Under the pieces are notes generated by a model. That model did no database searches and was not told where the DNA came from. It was given only the letters and a program-made list of their open reading frames with translations. Made by a program: the position numbers and the translations under genes. Shown piece after piece: positions 1 through 12,200 of a stretch of 26,579 nucleotides of DNA (positions are counted from its first letter, which is position 1; each line of letters opens with the position of its first letter). The DNA comes from Conidiobolus incongruus B7586 (Eukaryota > Entomophthoromycota > Entomophthoromycetes > Entomophthorales > Conidiobolaceae). Location of the stretch: positions 1 through 26,579 of the forward strand of contig JNEM01016515.1 in assembly GCA_000697335.1 (NCBI GenBank), in the 5' to 3' direction.

Positions 1-1325
1 TTTACAAGGATTAATATTACTATTTAATTCTATAATTGAAATGCTTTAAATTAAATTAAATATAAAATTTTATTATAAAGATCTAATATTAAGTTTCAAA
101 ATATATATAAATTGATCAATTGAAATATTAGTTAATATTTATGATTAGTATATCATATGTATCTATATTATATTATTTGTATTGCGTTATTTAATTTAAA
201 TTCTTATGACAAAAAATAGGAATTGTGGAGATATATATATTGTTTAAGAATATAAAATATCAGATTCAATTTTCTAATAATAATTTGAAATATAATTAAT
301 TATTCAAAGAATTTATACTTGATCTCAATTTAAACTATAAATATTTAAAATATTTTGTTTTAATCTTAAATTGATTCCAATACCATAACATATTTGTAAC
401 ATAAATCAAAAATAAATTTTAATATAAATGTGAGTATAATATATATTAGATCATAAAAGTAATATGAATTATGAATATTTTATGAACATTAATTTGAATT
501 CAATACATCAATTGATATTGATACTTTATTTGGAATGATTTTAATATGATTTTTATAAATATAACGTTTATGGCTTTAATGTTCTAAATTATTATTTCAT
601 ATAAAATTAAATAATCTGTTTGATGTAAAAAACTAAAATTTGTTAATATTAACTTATTTCTCAAGAATGAGATCATATTTAAATACTGCATATAATACAG
701 TATGAAAATTTTATTATAGAATAATAATACTACTTATAAAAATAAAATCAAATATTTTAGATAACATAGTTTCATACTAAATCAAATATCACAACAAAAT
801 TATATCTAATCTTATTAACTCCAAAAAAATATTGAAATTTAATTAATAGTTACAATATATTGGTGGATTAAGTTACAAATATTATTTTAAACAAATTCAA
901 TTGAATTTATAAACAATAATATTAAATTAAATAAAACCGAAAATAATCCTATTTGTTTGAATCATATATCAATATTAAATTGATGCAGTAAAAATAATTC
1001 AATTAATTCATTGTTTATACACCAATTTAACAAAAAAAGTATATATTAGTATTTTGTCCAAATATTAATAAAATCACTATTAATGTGGAATATTATATTG
1101 TAATAAAGAAGGGTTTAAAAGAGGTTTAATATAATATTATTAAGATAATAAAATATTGAAAAGTTTATTGATTTTGAAATATAATAAATTTTTAATTAAA
1201 AAAATATTAGTTTTATTACATCAAATTAAGTATAAAAACGATTCGGGTATCTTTATTTCCTAACAATATGTTCTCTAAAATTGTGGGATGAGTGATTGAA
1301 AAGATTTAGTAATGAATGAATGATT

Positions 1326-1383
1326 TCATCATATGATGATTGGATATGATTTTACTAGAATGAATTTTAGAAGGATTGATTGG
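1326..1383. promoter_or_regulatory. Palindrome and paired inverted CCAAT boxes upstream of Ran
   Basis: Positions 1326-1339 form a perfect 14-base palindrome, TCATCATATGATGA. It overlaps by one base the first of two inverted CCAAT pentamers (ATTGG) at 1339-1343 and 1379-1383, both in the context TGATTGGA and exactly 40 bases apart. CCAAT is the core of NF-Y/HAP sites. Factor binding is inference. The distance to the Ran start codon is about 290-330 bases. Confidence 0.3.
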
Positions 1384-1513
1384 ACGATTATTAATGTTGT
1401 ATTGGAAATGTAAAATGAAAATTTTGCTCACACAAAATTAAAATCCATTACAAAGAATAATAAAAGAGTGAACAATAATTGAATCATCTTTTGCTTCTTA
1501 GACTTTAGGTGAG

Positions 1514-1521
1514 TTTATATA
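1514..1521 (+). promoter_or_regulatory. Possible TATA element of the Ran gene
   Basis: TTTATATA lies about 150 bases before the Ran ATG, in a stretch less uniformly A/T than the DNA around it. In DNA this AT-rich, TATA-like words are common, so the support is mainly its position. Confidence 0.3.
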
Positions 1522-1669
1522 CACATTTAAAAAACATTCGCCAATATATAGATTTAGCTATATATAAATAATATTTTAGTTTAAATATTTTTCAATATTT
1601 ACACTATATATTTGAACAAAATGATTAACTCCTTATCTTTTAGTTTAATCTACTTTATAATAAAACAAG

Positions 1670-2492
<823 letters not shown>

Positions 2493-2786
2493 ACTCTACA
2501 ATTTCACAAACCACAAGCTTATTCCACTGTTTCGCTCGCACTTGACCTTTCTTGATTGGATAAACAAGTCTCTTGTATTAATCAATGTCTATATATCATG
2601 ATACTTTATAACTAAAATATTTCTTTAATTTTCATCTCATATTATGATACTCATTTTATAATATTTTCTTCTAAAACAGGATTCGCTACAATATGAATAT
2701 ATTTATAGCCGTTCGATTTTAATTAATTGTCAAGTTAATAATTGAATTTTGAGTTTTTTATACCAAATACTATTCATAAATCCAAT

Positions 2787-2820
<34 letters not shown>

Positions 2821-4038
2821 GGTTATCTTTATTATATTTAATCAGATAAAATCTGATTTTTCGAATTGATATTTCCTCTTCTTTATACTTTACGAAAATA
2901 TTTACCTTAATATTCTCATGCAGTAATTAATATCTTGAACAATACAAAATCAAGAATGATGAACTTTATATATCACTATTTAATCAAGTTAAACATATTT
3001 GATCATTATATCACTCAATCAATTATTTTTAAAATCATTAAATATATAATTGAATCAAAATTAATTTATATTTTAAGATAATCAATATTACCATAAAGAG
3101 TAATCTATCAATTATGTTATTCTTTATATCATTATGTAATATTAATTTACATAGTTTTTCTAATAATAGTGAAGATAAAATAACCTAATATTAATATTTT
3201 AAATATGTTATGTTGATATTGATCTATTTTTATATTAACAAATTTTGAAAGTATTAATAAATTCACGCATTGCAAGCATGCTAGTTAAAGTGAATAGATA
3301 GATTTAAATTAAACTAGGTAAAAAGATTTTGAAATTCAATTTATTCATTATCAAAGATACCTATTTTCATTTATCATATATTAAATTATTATGTAATGAT
3401 TATGTGACTAATTATCATGTAAACTTTCTAACACCTTTTAATAAATTAGCATTTAAAGTATTTTGATTATAATACAATATAATATACTATTCTAATACGA
3501 TTTTCTAGAAACTTAATTGTATTATGTTATATGTATATTCGTTTTATTATGATATTTTAAAATTTATAATATTCTCTATTTATATTATTTTCAAATTTAA
3601 CAAATTTATTTTTAATTTTTTAATCTTTTATTTTTAAAATATAAAATTCATCAAAATTTTATTTAATTTGGTTTAATATTAAAAAAAACTTATTATAACC
3701 TAATTTAATTTTTTATTAAATTCATGCATCAAAATGTATTTTTATACATTCTAATTATCAATATAAAAATAATTATGATCAATCTATATTTATTTATATA
3801 AATCATACAAATATAAATTGTGTTGAATTAAATGATAATATATTTGGATAAATATAATTTATTTTCATATATTTAGTAACAACATTAATGCGTTCTTTAA
3901 ATACTATAAAATGTTTTAATATAATACCTTATTTAATAATCCAAAAGGTTAAGTTTAATAAGAATAATTTTAAATCAACTTGGATTCTGCTATATTGCAA
4001 ATAAATCTATACTAGTATCCACTATTGCTCTATCTTAT
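2493..4038. other. AT-rich intergenic region between Ran and the 4039 gene
   Basis: No coding-like frame is visible. The first ~200 bases are the likely Ran 3' UTR. The rest is A/T-rich spacer with a dinucleotide repeat at 2793-2820. A weak 6-base inverted repeat (ATTCAC at 3261, GTGAAT at 3290) brackets a slightly G+C-richer patch containing GCATGC. I see no gene. Confidence 0.7.
2793..2820. repeat. (AT)14 microsatellite
   Basis: An uninterrupted AT dinucleotide repeat of 28 bases in the spacer downstream of Ran. Confidence 0.95.
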
Positions 4039-4707
4039 ATGAAATTTTATTTGATCAACTTCATGGTTATTTTGTTCAACTTTAACAATATTCAATATGA
4101 TGATAAAGAAAGGATTTCATTAGAGCCATTAAATCAATTTAAGAATTTAATTCCAAGATTAGAAACTGAACAATTAATTGAAAAGAATAGTGAGATACCA
4201 GAAGGTGATAAGAAAGAGATAGAGACGTTTGTAATTTCTCATTTTGAAGAGAGCTTTGATAATCCAGATTATAATCGTATTTTGTCCAAATCCAAAACCA
4301 CCTTATTGGACAACCCTGTAGATTTAACTAATCCAAGTACTAAACAGTTATTAATAAACATCGCTACATCTTTAAACGAGTTTAGTCAAACTCTCCCTCA
4401 TGTAAACCAAGATTTCAATGCTCCCAATAACTATTTCACCGATTTCATGACTGTATTTCGGACTTTGTAATAAGTATAGCAATGATGACTTGATTACTAA
4501 AGTGGAATTTGATAAATATGCAGCTGATACTCTTTATATGTTCTTATTAGATAGTTATTTAGAATCGACTGAATCGAATCCAGATATCAAAGCTACTTTA
4601 GACAATTTTCAAAGCACACTTTTTGAATTAGATGAAATTTTGTGCTGACTCAACTAAGGAAACATTAGTTGATTTATTCCATTATATAGATCCAAATTCC
4701 CATTAGT
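4039..4707 (+). pseudogene. Twice frame-broken gene for a putative secreted protein, family unknown
   Basis: The first frame runs from ATG 4039 to TAA 4470 (143 residues). It starts with a hydrophobic MKFYLINFMVILFNFNN that looks like a signal peptide, then becomes charged and helical. Protein-like sequence continues past the stop one frame on (about 4463-4640, with KYSNDD and KVEFDKYAADTLYMFLLDS), then shifts once more to ADSTKETLVDLFHYIDPNSH and a stop at 4705-4707. AATAAA follows at 4728. Codon use and G+C stand above the flanks through all three pieces, so they look like one gene of about 220 residues with two shifts of the same direction. A 73-base intron from the GT at about 4401 to the AG ending at 4474 would be in frame, but it is longer than every other intron here and would remove protein-like sequence. 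I do not recognise the family. It is either a young pseudogene or a gene with two assembly errors. Confidence 0.5.
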
Positions 4708-4727
4708 TGTTGGTTTGTATTCACCCA

Positions 4728-4733
4728 ATAAAT
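4728..4733 (+). terminator. Possible poly(A) signal of the 4039 gene
   Basis: AATAAA lies 21 bases after the last stop of the broken gene. The motif is common in AT-rich DNA, so position is the main support. Confidence 0.35.
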
Positions 4734-4784
4734 ATTTTATTCAATATAACTTAATGAATTCAGCTTTATACTAAATTTATTTAA

Positions 4785-4817
<33 letters not shown>
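4785..4817. repeat. (AAT)11 microsatellite
   Basis: Eleven uninterrupted AAT units in the spacer between the convergent 4039 gene and the Sel1-repeat gene. Confidence 0.97.
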
Positions 4818-4974
4818 CAAATATAGGATTGAACATAGTAAAAAATCAAACATTTTATTAAATTAGTTATAATTTTATGAATATAAATAATCAATTGCAA
4901 ATTAACTAATCAGACTATTAAACCTATCGAAATAAATTACACAAGTAAACCTTTTATATATAAACATATTAAAT

Positions 4975-5761
4975 TCATTCATCAGTCTGTGGCATTACCG
5001 AGTCATATTTATCCTTATAAATCCAAGAATTTCCAACTAATCCAAAACCTTGAGCATCAGCTAGTCTGAAATAGTATGCTGCTTTATAGAGATCTTTTTT
5101 AACACCATCGCCATTCATAAAACATTGTCCCACATCATTTTGAGCATCTGGATCTCCTAAATCAGCTGCAATTTGATAATAGAACACGGCAGCACTCTTG
5201 TCTTTTGGAACGCCCCACCCCTGTCTAAAGCATTGTCCCAATTCATATATTGCTATAATCAATTCTTGTTTGGCAAAATTGCAGTCACTTGATTGGAGTG
5301 CTTTGGTATCTATTAAAGCACCATGAGCAGAGGCTTGTAAACACTGGAAAGCTAGAGTAGTGTCGGGTTCACAACCCTTTAATTGATATTAGTATTTAGT
5401 ATTTGCTAATATTAAATTAAATTACCCATCCGTGTCTTAGAGAAATTCCAAATAGAAATAAAGCTAAAGGATATTGTTTTTCAGCTCCTATTCGCAAATA
5501 ATATGTAGCTTTATCCAAATCTCCTTGTTCTTGAGCCGTTAAAGCAATCTGAATAAGTTGATTTGAATCCAATTTGAAGTCTTCTTCAATCGTTTGAGAT
5601 TTATATCGGCATATGTCTATTCCTGGTAGTATTAATTTGGGAGGATTATTAAGTCCTGGAACTTCTGAAATACTATTGGGTATATTTTCGAAATTGACCG
5701 AATTTATGCTTGTTGTAGAAGATTTTTTAGATAAGCCAAGTGCTCTTCTTACAGAATTCAT
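4975..5761 (-). CDS. Sel1-repeat (TPR-like) protein, DSF2-like, two exons
   Basis: Minus-strand exons are 5761-5426 and 5376-4975 (stop TGA), separated by a 49-base GTAATT...AAAG intron at 5425-5377 in phase 0. The product is 245 residues. Residues 1-65 are a low-complexity, Ser/Asn-rich leader; about 66-224 holds four Sel1-type helical-pair repeats. Conserved words include AQEQGDLDKATYYLRIGAE, LFGISLRHGWGCEPD (across the splice), YELGQCFRQGWGVPKDK and VGQCFMNGDGVKKD. The tail NSWIYKDKYD resembles the conserved end of fungal DSF2-like Sel1 proteins as I remember them. Sel1 repeats are protein-binding scaffolds in signalling, cell-wall (Skt5-like) and ER-associated roles. Which partner applies here cannot be read from the sequence. 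No signal peptide or membrane segment is visible. The gene is divergent from the small gene at 6088 and convergent with the 4039 gene. Confidence 0.88.
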
Positions 5762-6087
5762 TATTCAAGTGAGTTATATTAAATAGTAATTGAAATGAGT
5801 TAAATATTAAAAAGTGAAAAGTTAATAAATAAAAATAGGGGTCAATATAATGTGAACTATTTATAGCTTTTAATTAATATTTAAATTATGCGTAGTTATA
5901 TGTATTATAAAGAAGAAGAGGATTACTGAAACTTGTTTAATCAAATTACATTAAAAAACATTGATAATTAGTTTACTAAATCTATTCCCATAACTAGACA
6001 ATCCACTAAACATGAAACAAAATTATTTAAATTATCCTCAACCATTCATTTATTAAATGCAAAGCAAATATAATATTAATCAATACA
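5762..6087. promoter_or_regulatory. Shared upstream region of two divergent genes
   Basis: These 326 bases separate the start of the minus-strand Sel1-repeat gene from the plus-strand ATG at 6088, so they probably hold both promoters. The sequence is A/T-rich; I see no unambiguous TATA or CCAAT element. Confidence 0.4.
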
Positions 6088-6249
6088 ATGATTTTGCCCA
6101 ACTTCAGAAAGATTTATGCCAGTGTAAGAAGTGCTGAAGAAGAAACTCAGCTCAGCAACCAAGCTGTTTTTAATTTATTAGGATACGTCACTTTATCAAC
6201 CTTTATTTACTTTTTATCAACGAAACATACAAGTAAATTATCTTTATAG
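6088..6249 (+). CDS. Possible small single-pass membrane protein, 53 residues
   Basis: The frame runs from ATG 6088 to TAG 6249. Its base composition is clearly richer in G+C than both flanks, which is the main argument for coding. The product begins MILPNFRKIYASVRSAEEET, basic then acidic, followed by one hydrophobic stretch around residues 28-43 (FNLLGYVTLSTFIYFL) and a short basic tail. That shape fits small mitochondrial or ER membrane subunits, but I cannot name a family. The sequence AAGTAAAT near the end could be a splice donor (GTAAAT at about 6232) with an acceptor at ATAAAG about 6304. That would replace the last residues with a longer AT-rich tail ending near 6386. I prefer the unspliced form because composition drops after 6249. 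Confidence 0.4.
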   Translation: MILPNFRKIYASVRSAEEETQLSNQAVFNLLGYVTLSTFIYFLSTKHTSKLSL

Positions 6250-6491
6250 AATATCATTAATTTTATGCCCATTATCTCTAATATATGTTTTTTATTTAAT
6301 AAAGATTCAAATCCTTTTATTAACACTCAATTGCAAATTAATTTGAATAATTTTAGGTATATACAATCTATTTACAAAAATATGTAATTTGTATATTTTC
6401 TAATTTAATATCATTAATTTCAAATTTCAAGATAAAATACTCTGTTCTAGTTCTGATTTGGGCTCAAAAAATAGTTATCTTTCATAAGCAC

Positions 6492-6511
6492 ATATATATA
6501 TATATATATAT
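6492..6511. repeat. (AT)10 microsatellite
   Basis: An uninterrupted AT dinucleotide run of 20 bases downstream of the small 6088 gene. Confidence 0.9.
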
Positions 6512-7468
6512 TAGCTTAAATATGTATAAATTTAAAATTACTTCTCTACGCTATTGATATATAATAATTTTAATGTATATAATGTTGTTTTTTAAAATCT
6601 GGATCAGATATATAATTGAATATCTCAACCTTTCTTACGGAATTGTTTTTATTTTTTTTTCTTCTGTCTAAATATAAATCATATACTCAATTACGCAGTT
6701 ATTGTTTATTATACCAGTTACTTGCGTATTTTTTAATTAGCATATCTTATTATAACCCATCAATTTGTTGATAAAATTTATTTAAAATTCGATTTTCAAA
6801 TTTATAACGTGTCTGAAAAAATAAGCGCATAGTCAATATTTTAAATGAATTACCTTGATTTTCTGGATATTTTAATTCAAATAACTCACTTTTAATTAAT
6901 ATTAGTATGACAAGATACTTATAACATGGAAAGTAATTGATTTTACATTAACAAATTCATATCTATATTAATATAAAAATACATATTAAACTGATTTTAA
7001 TTGATGTTATATTCAAAATAATTCTTATTTAATGCATTATTAAATCAATGGTGATCAATAATAGTATTAAAGCCATATTATTAAATTCAAAAGTATCTAA
7101 TATCAACTTGAGAGAAAAATTAAACAAAAATTTACAAATACTCAAATTTATTCTAAAATCGGTTTATATAAATATTTTATAGTGATTTTGTATATTGTCG
7201 TCAAATTATATCATATTTGATTTTGAGTTTGAATATAGTGAATAAAACATATTGATTATTACATTAACAATACAACTCTCAATTACGAAAGATGTATGAA
7301 TTACAAATAATATCCCAAATCATTTATTAATTGAATAGATCAGCTATATTTTATCATACTCTGATCCATTGATTTTATATTTTAATATAAGACTCAAACG
7401 ACACAATTTACCTTTATTATAATTTTCAAATAATAATCACCTTAAATCAGCTATATAATTCATTATTA

Positions 7469-7486
7469 ATATATATATATATATAT
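7469..7486. repeat. (AT)9 microsatellite
   Basis: An uninterrupted AT dinucleotide run of 18 bases in the desert upstream of the IleRS gene. Confidence 0.85.
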
Positions 7487-8779
7487 TGAAATTTACCGTA
7501 AAGTAGTATTACAAAATTAAATCATTTAAAATAATATGTATACAAGATTGAAAATACAATCATTTAGAAATATTAATTTAAATATAGTATATTCGCTATA
7601 TTTCTCCCAGTAAGTTAATATTTCAAAAATTTTTACAGCACATATTACCAAAATTAAAGAAAATATAAGATTTAAATAGAAATATTAAATTTAAACATGA
7701 TATTCTCAAAAAATTTGCGTTGGTTACTCGAAAAAATGTTGTATTAAATTTGTTAATTTTACAAGTGAAATTTGATTCATGTACAGACTTTTAAAATACA
7801 ATTAGTATGATTAATTGATAATATACCTGTTAAATTCATTGAAATGATATAGTAAAGCGAAAATTTTAGTAAATATAATCTACTATTTGTTATTCATAAA
7901 ACAAAGTTAATTTACTCTACCCACAATTGTTCTAATATTTTTAATAATTCATATTGAAGGAAAATTTAGTCTAAATAATATATGCTGATAATAAATATTA
8001 TAAATTTGAATAGCAATAAATCAGTTAAATGAAAACAATTAAGTAATTTATATCTAACTAAATACTATTGATTATAATTGAAGAATATTTAATGATATTC
8101 CAGTTAATATAATTAATGTAAAATAATTCCAATTTAATAATTTGCTGAATGTGCTATCAGTAATTCATTATGAAAAATATTGTAATAAATAAGTAATATA
8201 ATTATTAGGCATAAACATATGATATGCATCAGATATATACATTTAATTTTGATCATTAGATCAACTTTAAAACCTGTATTGAAGTGATATATAGCTTTTG
8301 CTCATCGGACCAATTTACTAAAACTACCATTTCATTTTATAATTTACAGTTAATTATTGATTTAGAATCACCTAGAAACTAATTTATATCATACCATCAT
8401 ATTTATTAAACATTTGAATATGGTATATAGCATTACTTGAACAATCTAGAATATTTTAGATGTTTTTAGTCGATTACAATTCAAAAAGACTTCTTTTCAG
8501 TCTCCTGACTTAATTACATTTATATTAATTATATTATATTTTGGCTAATTAAATATTCAATTATCCGTTAGAATTCTAATCCAATAGATAATACAATTAA
8601 ATATAATTATTGTGATTCAGATATATGTACCATAATAAGCATTACACCAAGTTATTATATAATGAAACTATTAAGAGAGCTAGTAATATTAGTCAATCAT
8701 ATATAGTTTGATATTATTAATATACTAATATTTTAAACAGCTCCAATGTTTTCAAAATTAATATCTTTTAAAAATTCGG

Positions 8780-8791
8780 CACGTGACCAAT
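8780..8791. promoter_or_regulatory. E-box fused to a CCAAT box upstream of IleRS
   Basis: CACGTGACCAAT combines a CACGTG E-box with a CCAAT pentamer directly after it. Read on the minus strand it contains GTCACGTG, which matches the RTCACRTG consensus bound by Cbf1-type bHLH proteins in fungi. It sits about 455 bases before the IleRS ATG in a slightly G+C-richer patch. Binding and target gene are inference. Confidence 0.35.
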
Positions 8792-9037
8792 TCAAATAAT
8801 TTGATAATTATAGAATTCCTGAATGTCCAGATTAGGCAATTGAGTGATCATTTTATCTTTAATAGATGAAAGAAATGGCTATCGAATATCCAATATAGTT
8901 ATCCTTGCAACTAATTTTTAATTTAATTTAAACTAGATATAAGTGATACCAAGGACACACATATGAGAAATTGATAAATTAATCATTAGAAATGGAAAGT
9001 GTAGGTATATAATACTAAATTGGGATTATTTGATGAG

Positions 9038-9046
9038 TATAAAAGG
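9038..9046 (+). promoter_or_regulatory. TATA box of the IleRS gene
   Basis: TATAAAAGG is a strong TATA-box match, with G+C-containing flanks, about 200 bases before the ATG at 9245. This would leave a 5' UTR of roughly 170 bases. Confidence 0.55.
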
Positions 9047-9244
9047 TGCTTAAATTCTGGATCATAAACCCAAAAGTTAATAACCAATTAAATTCAACAT
9101 AAAAAATTATCAATTCATCATCAAATTACTTTGATATTGCTTTTAGATCAATCAACTTGAGCTTATCATTTCATATTTAGATTATTACTCTAACATATTT
9201 CATAATAATCTATTTAGTTTAAATTCATAGAAATATAATCAAGC

Positions 9245-12200
9245 ATGTCAGTTCAAGAAGGTACTCTTTGATCTTCAATTTAGATCATGATAATCCCCTT
9301 TTCTAATATTGCTTAATCATAGCAACTGGACAATTCAATTTCCCCAAAGAGGAAGAGAAAATTTTAGAGTATTGGAAGGAGATTGACGCCTTCAAAACAA
9401 GTTTGAAATTATCTGAAGGCCGTCCTGTTTTCTCTTTTTATGACGGTCCTCCATTTGCTACCGGTTTACCTCATTATGGTCACTTGTTAGCTGGTACCAT
9501 CAAGGTTAGTTTATTCAAGGTTCTTTTTCCTTAAACTTAAATGTACTTATATATTGATAGGATATTGTTACCCGTTATGCTAGTTTAAATGGTTACTATG
9601 TAGAGCGTAGATTCGGTTGGGATTGTCACGGTTTACCTGTTGAATATGAAATTGATAAAAAGTTAGGAATCAAGGTATTTGGAATATTTTATTATCTTTG
9701 ATACAACTCTAATTTTGCGAAGGGTAAAGATGACGTCTTGGCTATGGGTATTGATAAGTACAACGCTGAATGTCGCAGTATTGTTATGAGATACGCTTCA
9801 GAATGGAGATACACCGTTGAAAGATGCGGTCGTTGGATTGATTTTGACAACGATTACAAGAGTTTGAACACCCCCTATATGGAATCTATCTGGTGGGTCT
9901 TCAAACAGATTTTTAACAAGGGTCAAGTTTATCGTGGTTTCAAGGTCATGCCTTTCTCCACTGCCTGTAATACCCCTCTTTCTAATTTCGAAGCTTCTCA
10001 AAACTACAAGGATGTCAATGATCCCTCTGTTGTCGTTTCCTTTCCCTTGGAGAGCGATCCTTCTGTTTCCTTATTAGCCTGGACCACTACTCCTTGGACT
10101 TTGCCTTCCAACTTGGCTCTCTGCGTTAACAAGAAATTTGAATATGTTAAGATCAAGGATGAAGAATCCGGAAATGTTTACATTCTTTTAGAAAAGTTGT
10201 TGAACATCCTTTACAAAGATCCCAAGAAGGCTAAATTCCAAATCCTCGAAAAGATTCCCGGTGCCAATCTTGTTGGATTGAAATATATCCCTCTCTTCGA
10301 CTATTTCAAGCCCCAACTTGGCGATCGTGCCTGGAGAGTTGTTGCTGATGACTATGTCTCCGACGAAAACGGTACTGGTATTGTCCACCAAGCCCCTGCT
10401 TTTGGTGAAGACGATTATAGAGTTTGTCTTGCCAACGGTATTTTTGAAGCTGATGGCTTCTTACCTTGTCCAGTAAACGAATCTGGTATCTTTACCAGCG
10501 AAGTTACCCATTTCGCCGGCCAATATGTTAAGGATGCTGATAAGGATATTCAAAAGCATATTAAGGGGTTGGGACGTTTAGTGCGCCAGAACCAATTCTA
10601 TCACAGCTACCCCTTCTGCTGGAGATCAGACACTCCTTTATTATACAAGGCTGTTCCTTCTTGGTTCATCCGTGTTAAGACCATTACTGACAAGCTTTTG
10701 GCTAACAATAAGAAGAGCTACTGGGTTCCTGACTACGTTCAAGAGAAGCGTTTCGCCAATTGGATTGGCAATGGTGTTGACTGGAATGTGTCTCGTAATC
10801 GTTACTGGGGTACTCCTATTCCTTTGTGGGTCAGTGAGGACTTTGAAGAAGTTGTTTGCATTGGCTCTATTGCCGAATTAGAAGAGTTGTCTGGAGTTAC
10901 TGGTATCACTGATCTTCACCGTGATAAGATTGATCACATTACCATCCCTTCCAAGATGGGTAAAGGTCAATTACGCCGTGTTGAAGAAGTTTTCGACTGT
11001 TGGTTCGAATCTGGAAGTATGCCTTATGCTCAGCAACACTATCCCTTCGAAAACGAAGCCAAGTTCAAGGCTAGCTTCCCTGCCGACTTCGTTGCTGAAG
11101 GCTTAGATCAAACCAGAGGTTGGTTCTACACCCTTCTCGTCATCTCTACTCATTTATTTGACGAACCGCCTTTCAAGAATTTGATTGTCAACGGTATGGT
11201 TTTGGCAAGTGATGGTAAGAAGATGAGTAAGCGTTTGAAGAACTATCCCGATCCTCTTGATATCATTAACGGCTACGGTGCTGACGCCCTTAGATTATTC
11301 TTGATCAACTCTCCCGTCGTTCGTGCCGAAACCTTGCGCTTCAAGGAAGAAGGTGTTAAGGAAGTTATCAGCAAAGTTTTCTTGCCCTGGTACAATGCTT
11401 ATCGCTTCTTCATCAGCCAAGTTATTTTGTTCAAGAACGAGTTCGACGTCGACTTCAAATACAATCCCAATGTTGGCAAGTCCTCTAATATCATGGATCG
11501 CTGGATCCTTGCCTCTTGCCAATCTTTGATCAAGTTCATCAAGGAAGAAATGGCTGCCTACCGCCTTTACACCGTTGTTCCCCGTTTATTGCAGTTGATT
11601 GATCAATTGACCAACTGGTACGTCCGTTTCAACCGTAAGAGATTGAAGGGTGAAAATGGTGTTGAAGATGGTGTTATTGCCTTGAATACCTTATTCGAAA
11701 CCTTGTTTACTTTGTGTAAAACTATGGCCTCTTTCACCCCCTTCTTAACCGAACACATTTACCAGAATCTCAAGCAGTTCTTGCCCAACACTGATGGCAT
11801 TGAATACCAATCCGTCCATTTCTTATCATTCCCTGAAGTTCGTGAAGATTACTTTGACCCACAAATCGAACGCGCTATGGCTCGTATGCAAGGTGTCATT
11901 GAATCTGGCCGTTTCATCAGAGACAAGGAGAATATTAGCTTGAAGACCCCTCTCAGAGAATTGATTGTCATCCACCCTGATGAAGAATACCAAAATGATG
12001 TCCTCTCCTTAGAATCATACATCAAGGAAGAACTCAATATTCGTATCTTGACTGTCTCTGCTGAAGAAGACAAGTATGGCGTCAAATACAAGATCCAAGC
12101 TGATCTCAAAGCTTTAGGAGCTAAGTTGAAGAAGGATCTTCCCAAAGTTACTAAGGCTCTTCCTGGTCTTTCTACCGAAGCCATCAAGGCTTATTTGAAC

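Larger units (their letters stand above)
1..1669. other. AT-rich intergenic desert leading into the Ran promoter
   Basis: No open frame with coding character is visible on either strand. The first ~1.2 kb is close to 20% G+C and made of A/T runs. From about 1240 the composition becomes more complex, which fits the upstream control region of the Ran gene. The putative sites there are listed separately. Confidence 0.7.
6250..9030. other. AT-rich intergenic desert with AT repeats
   Basis: Nearly 2.8 kb at about 20% G+C with no convincing open frame. It contains two dinucleotide repeats. The stretch from about 8250 to 8900 is somewhat more complex and may hold upstream elements of the IleRS gene or traces of a lost gene, but no protein family could be recognised there. 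Confidence 0.6.

Noticed and set aside
4401-4474. 73-base intron that would remove the first frame break of the 4039 gene
   Set aside because: It exceeds the 46-62 base range of all other introns here and would delete protein-like sequence. It also leaves the second break unexplained.
8740-8900. Minus-strand words such as MITQLPNLDIQEFYNY suggesting a lost LRR or F-box gene
   Set aside because: Too short, interrupted by stops, with no repeated unit; promoter DNA for IleRS is the simpler reading.
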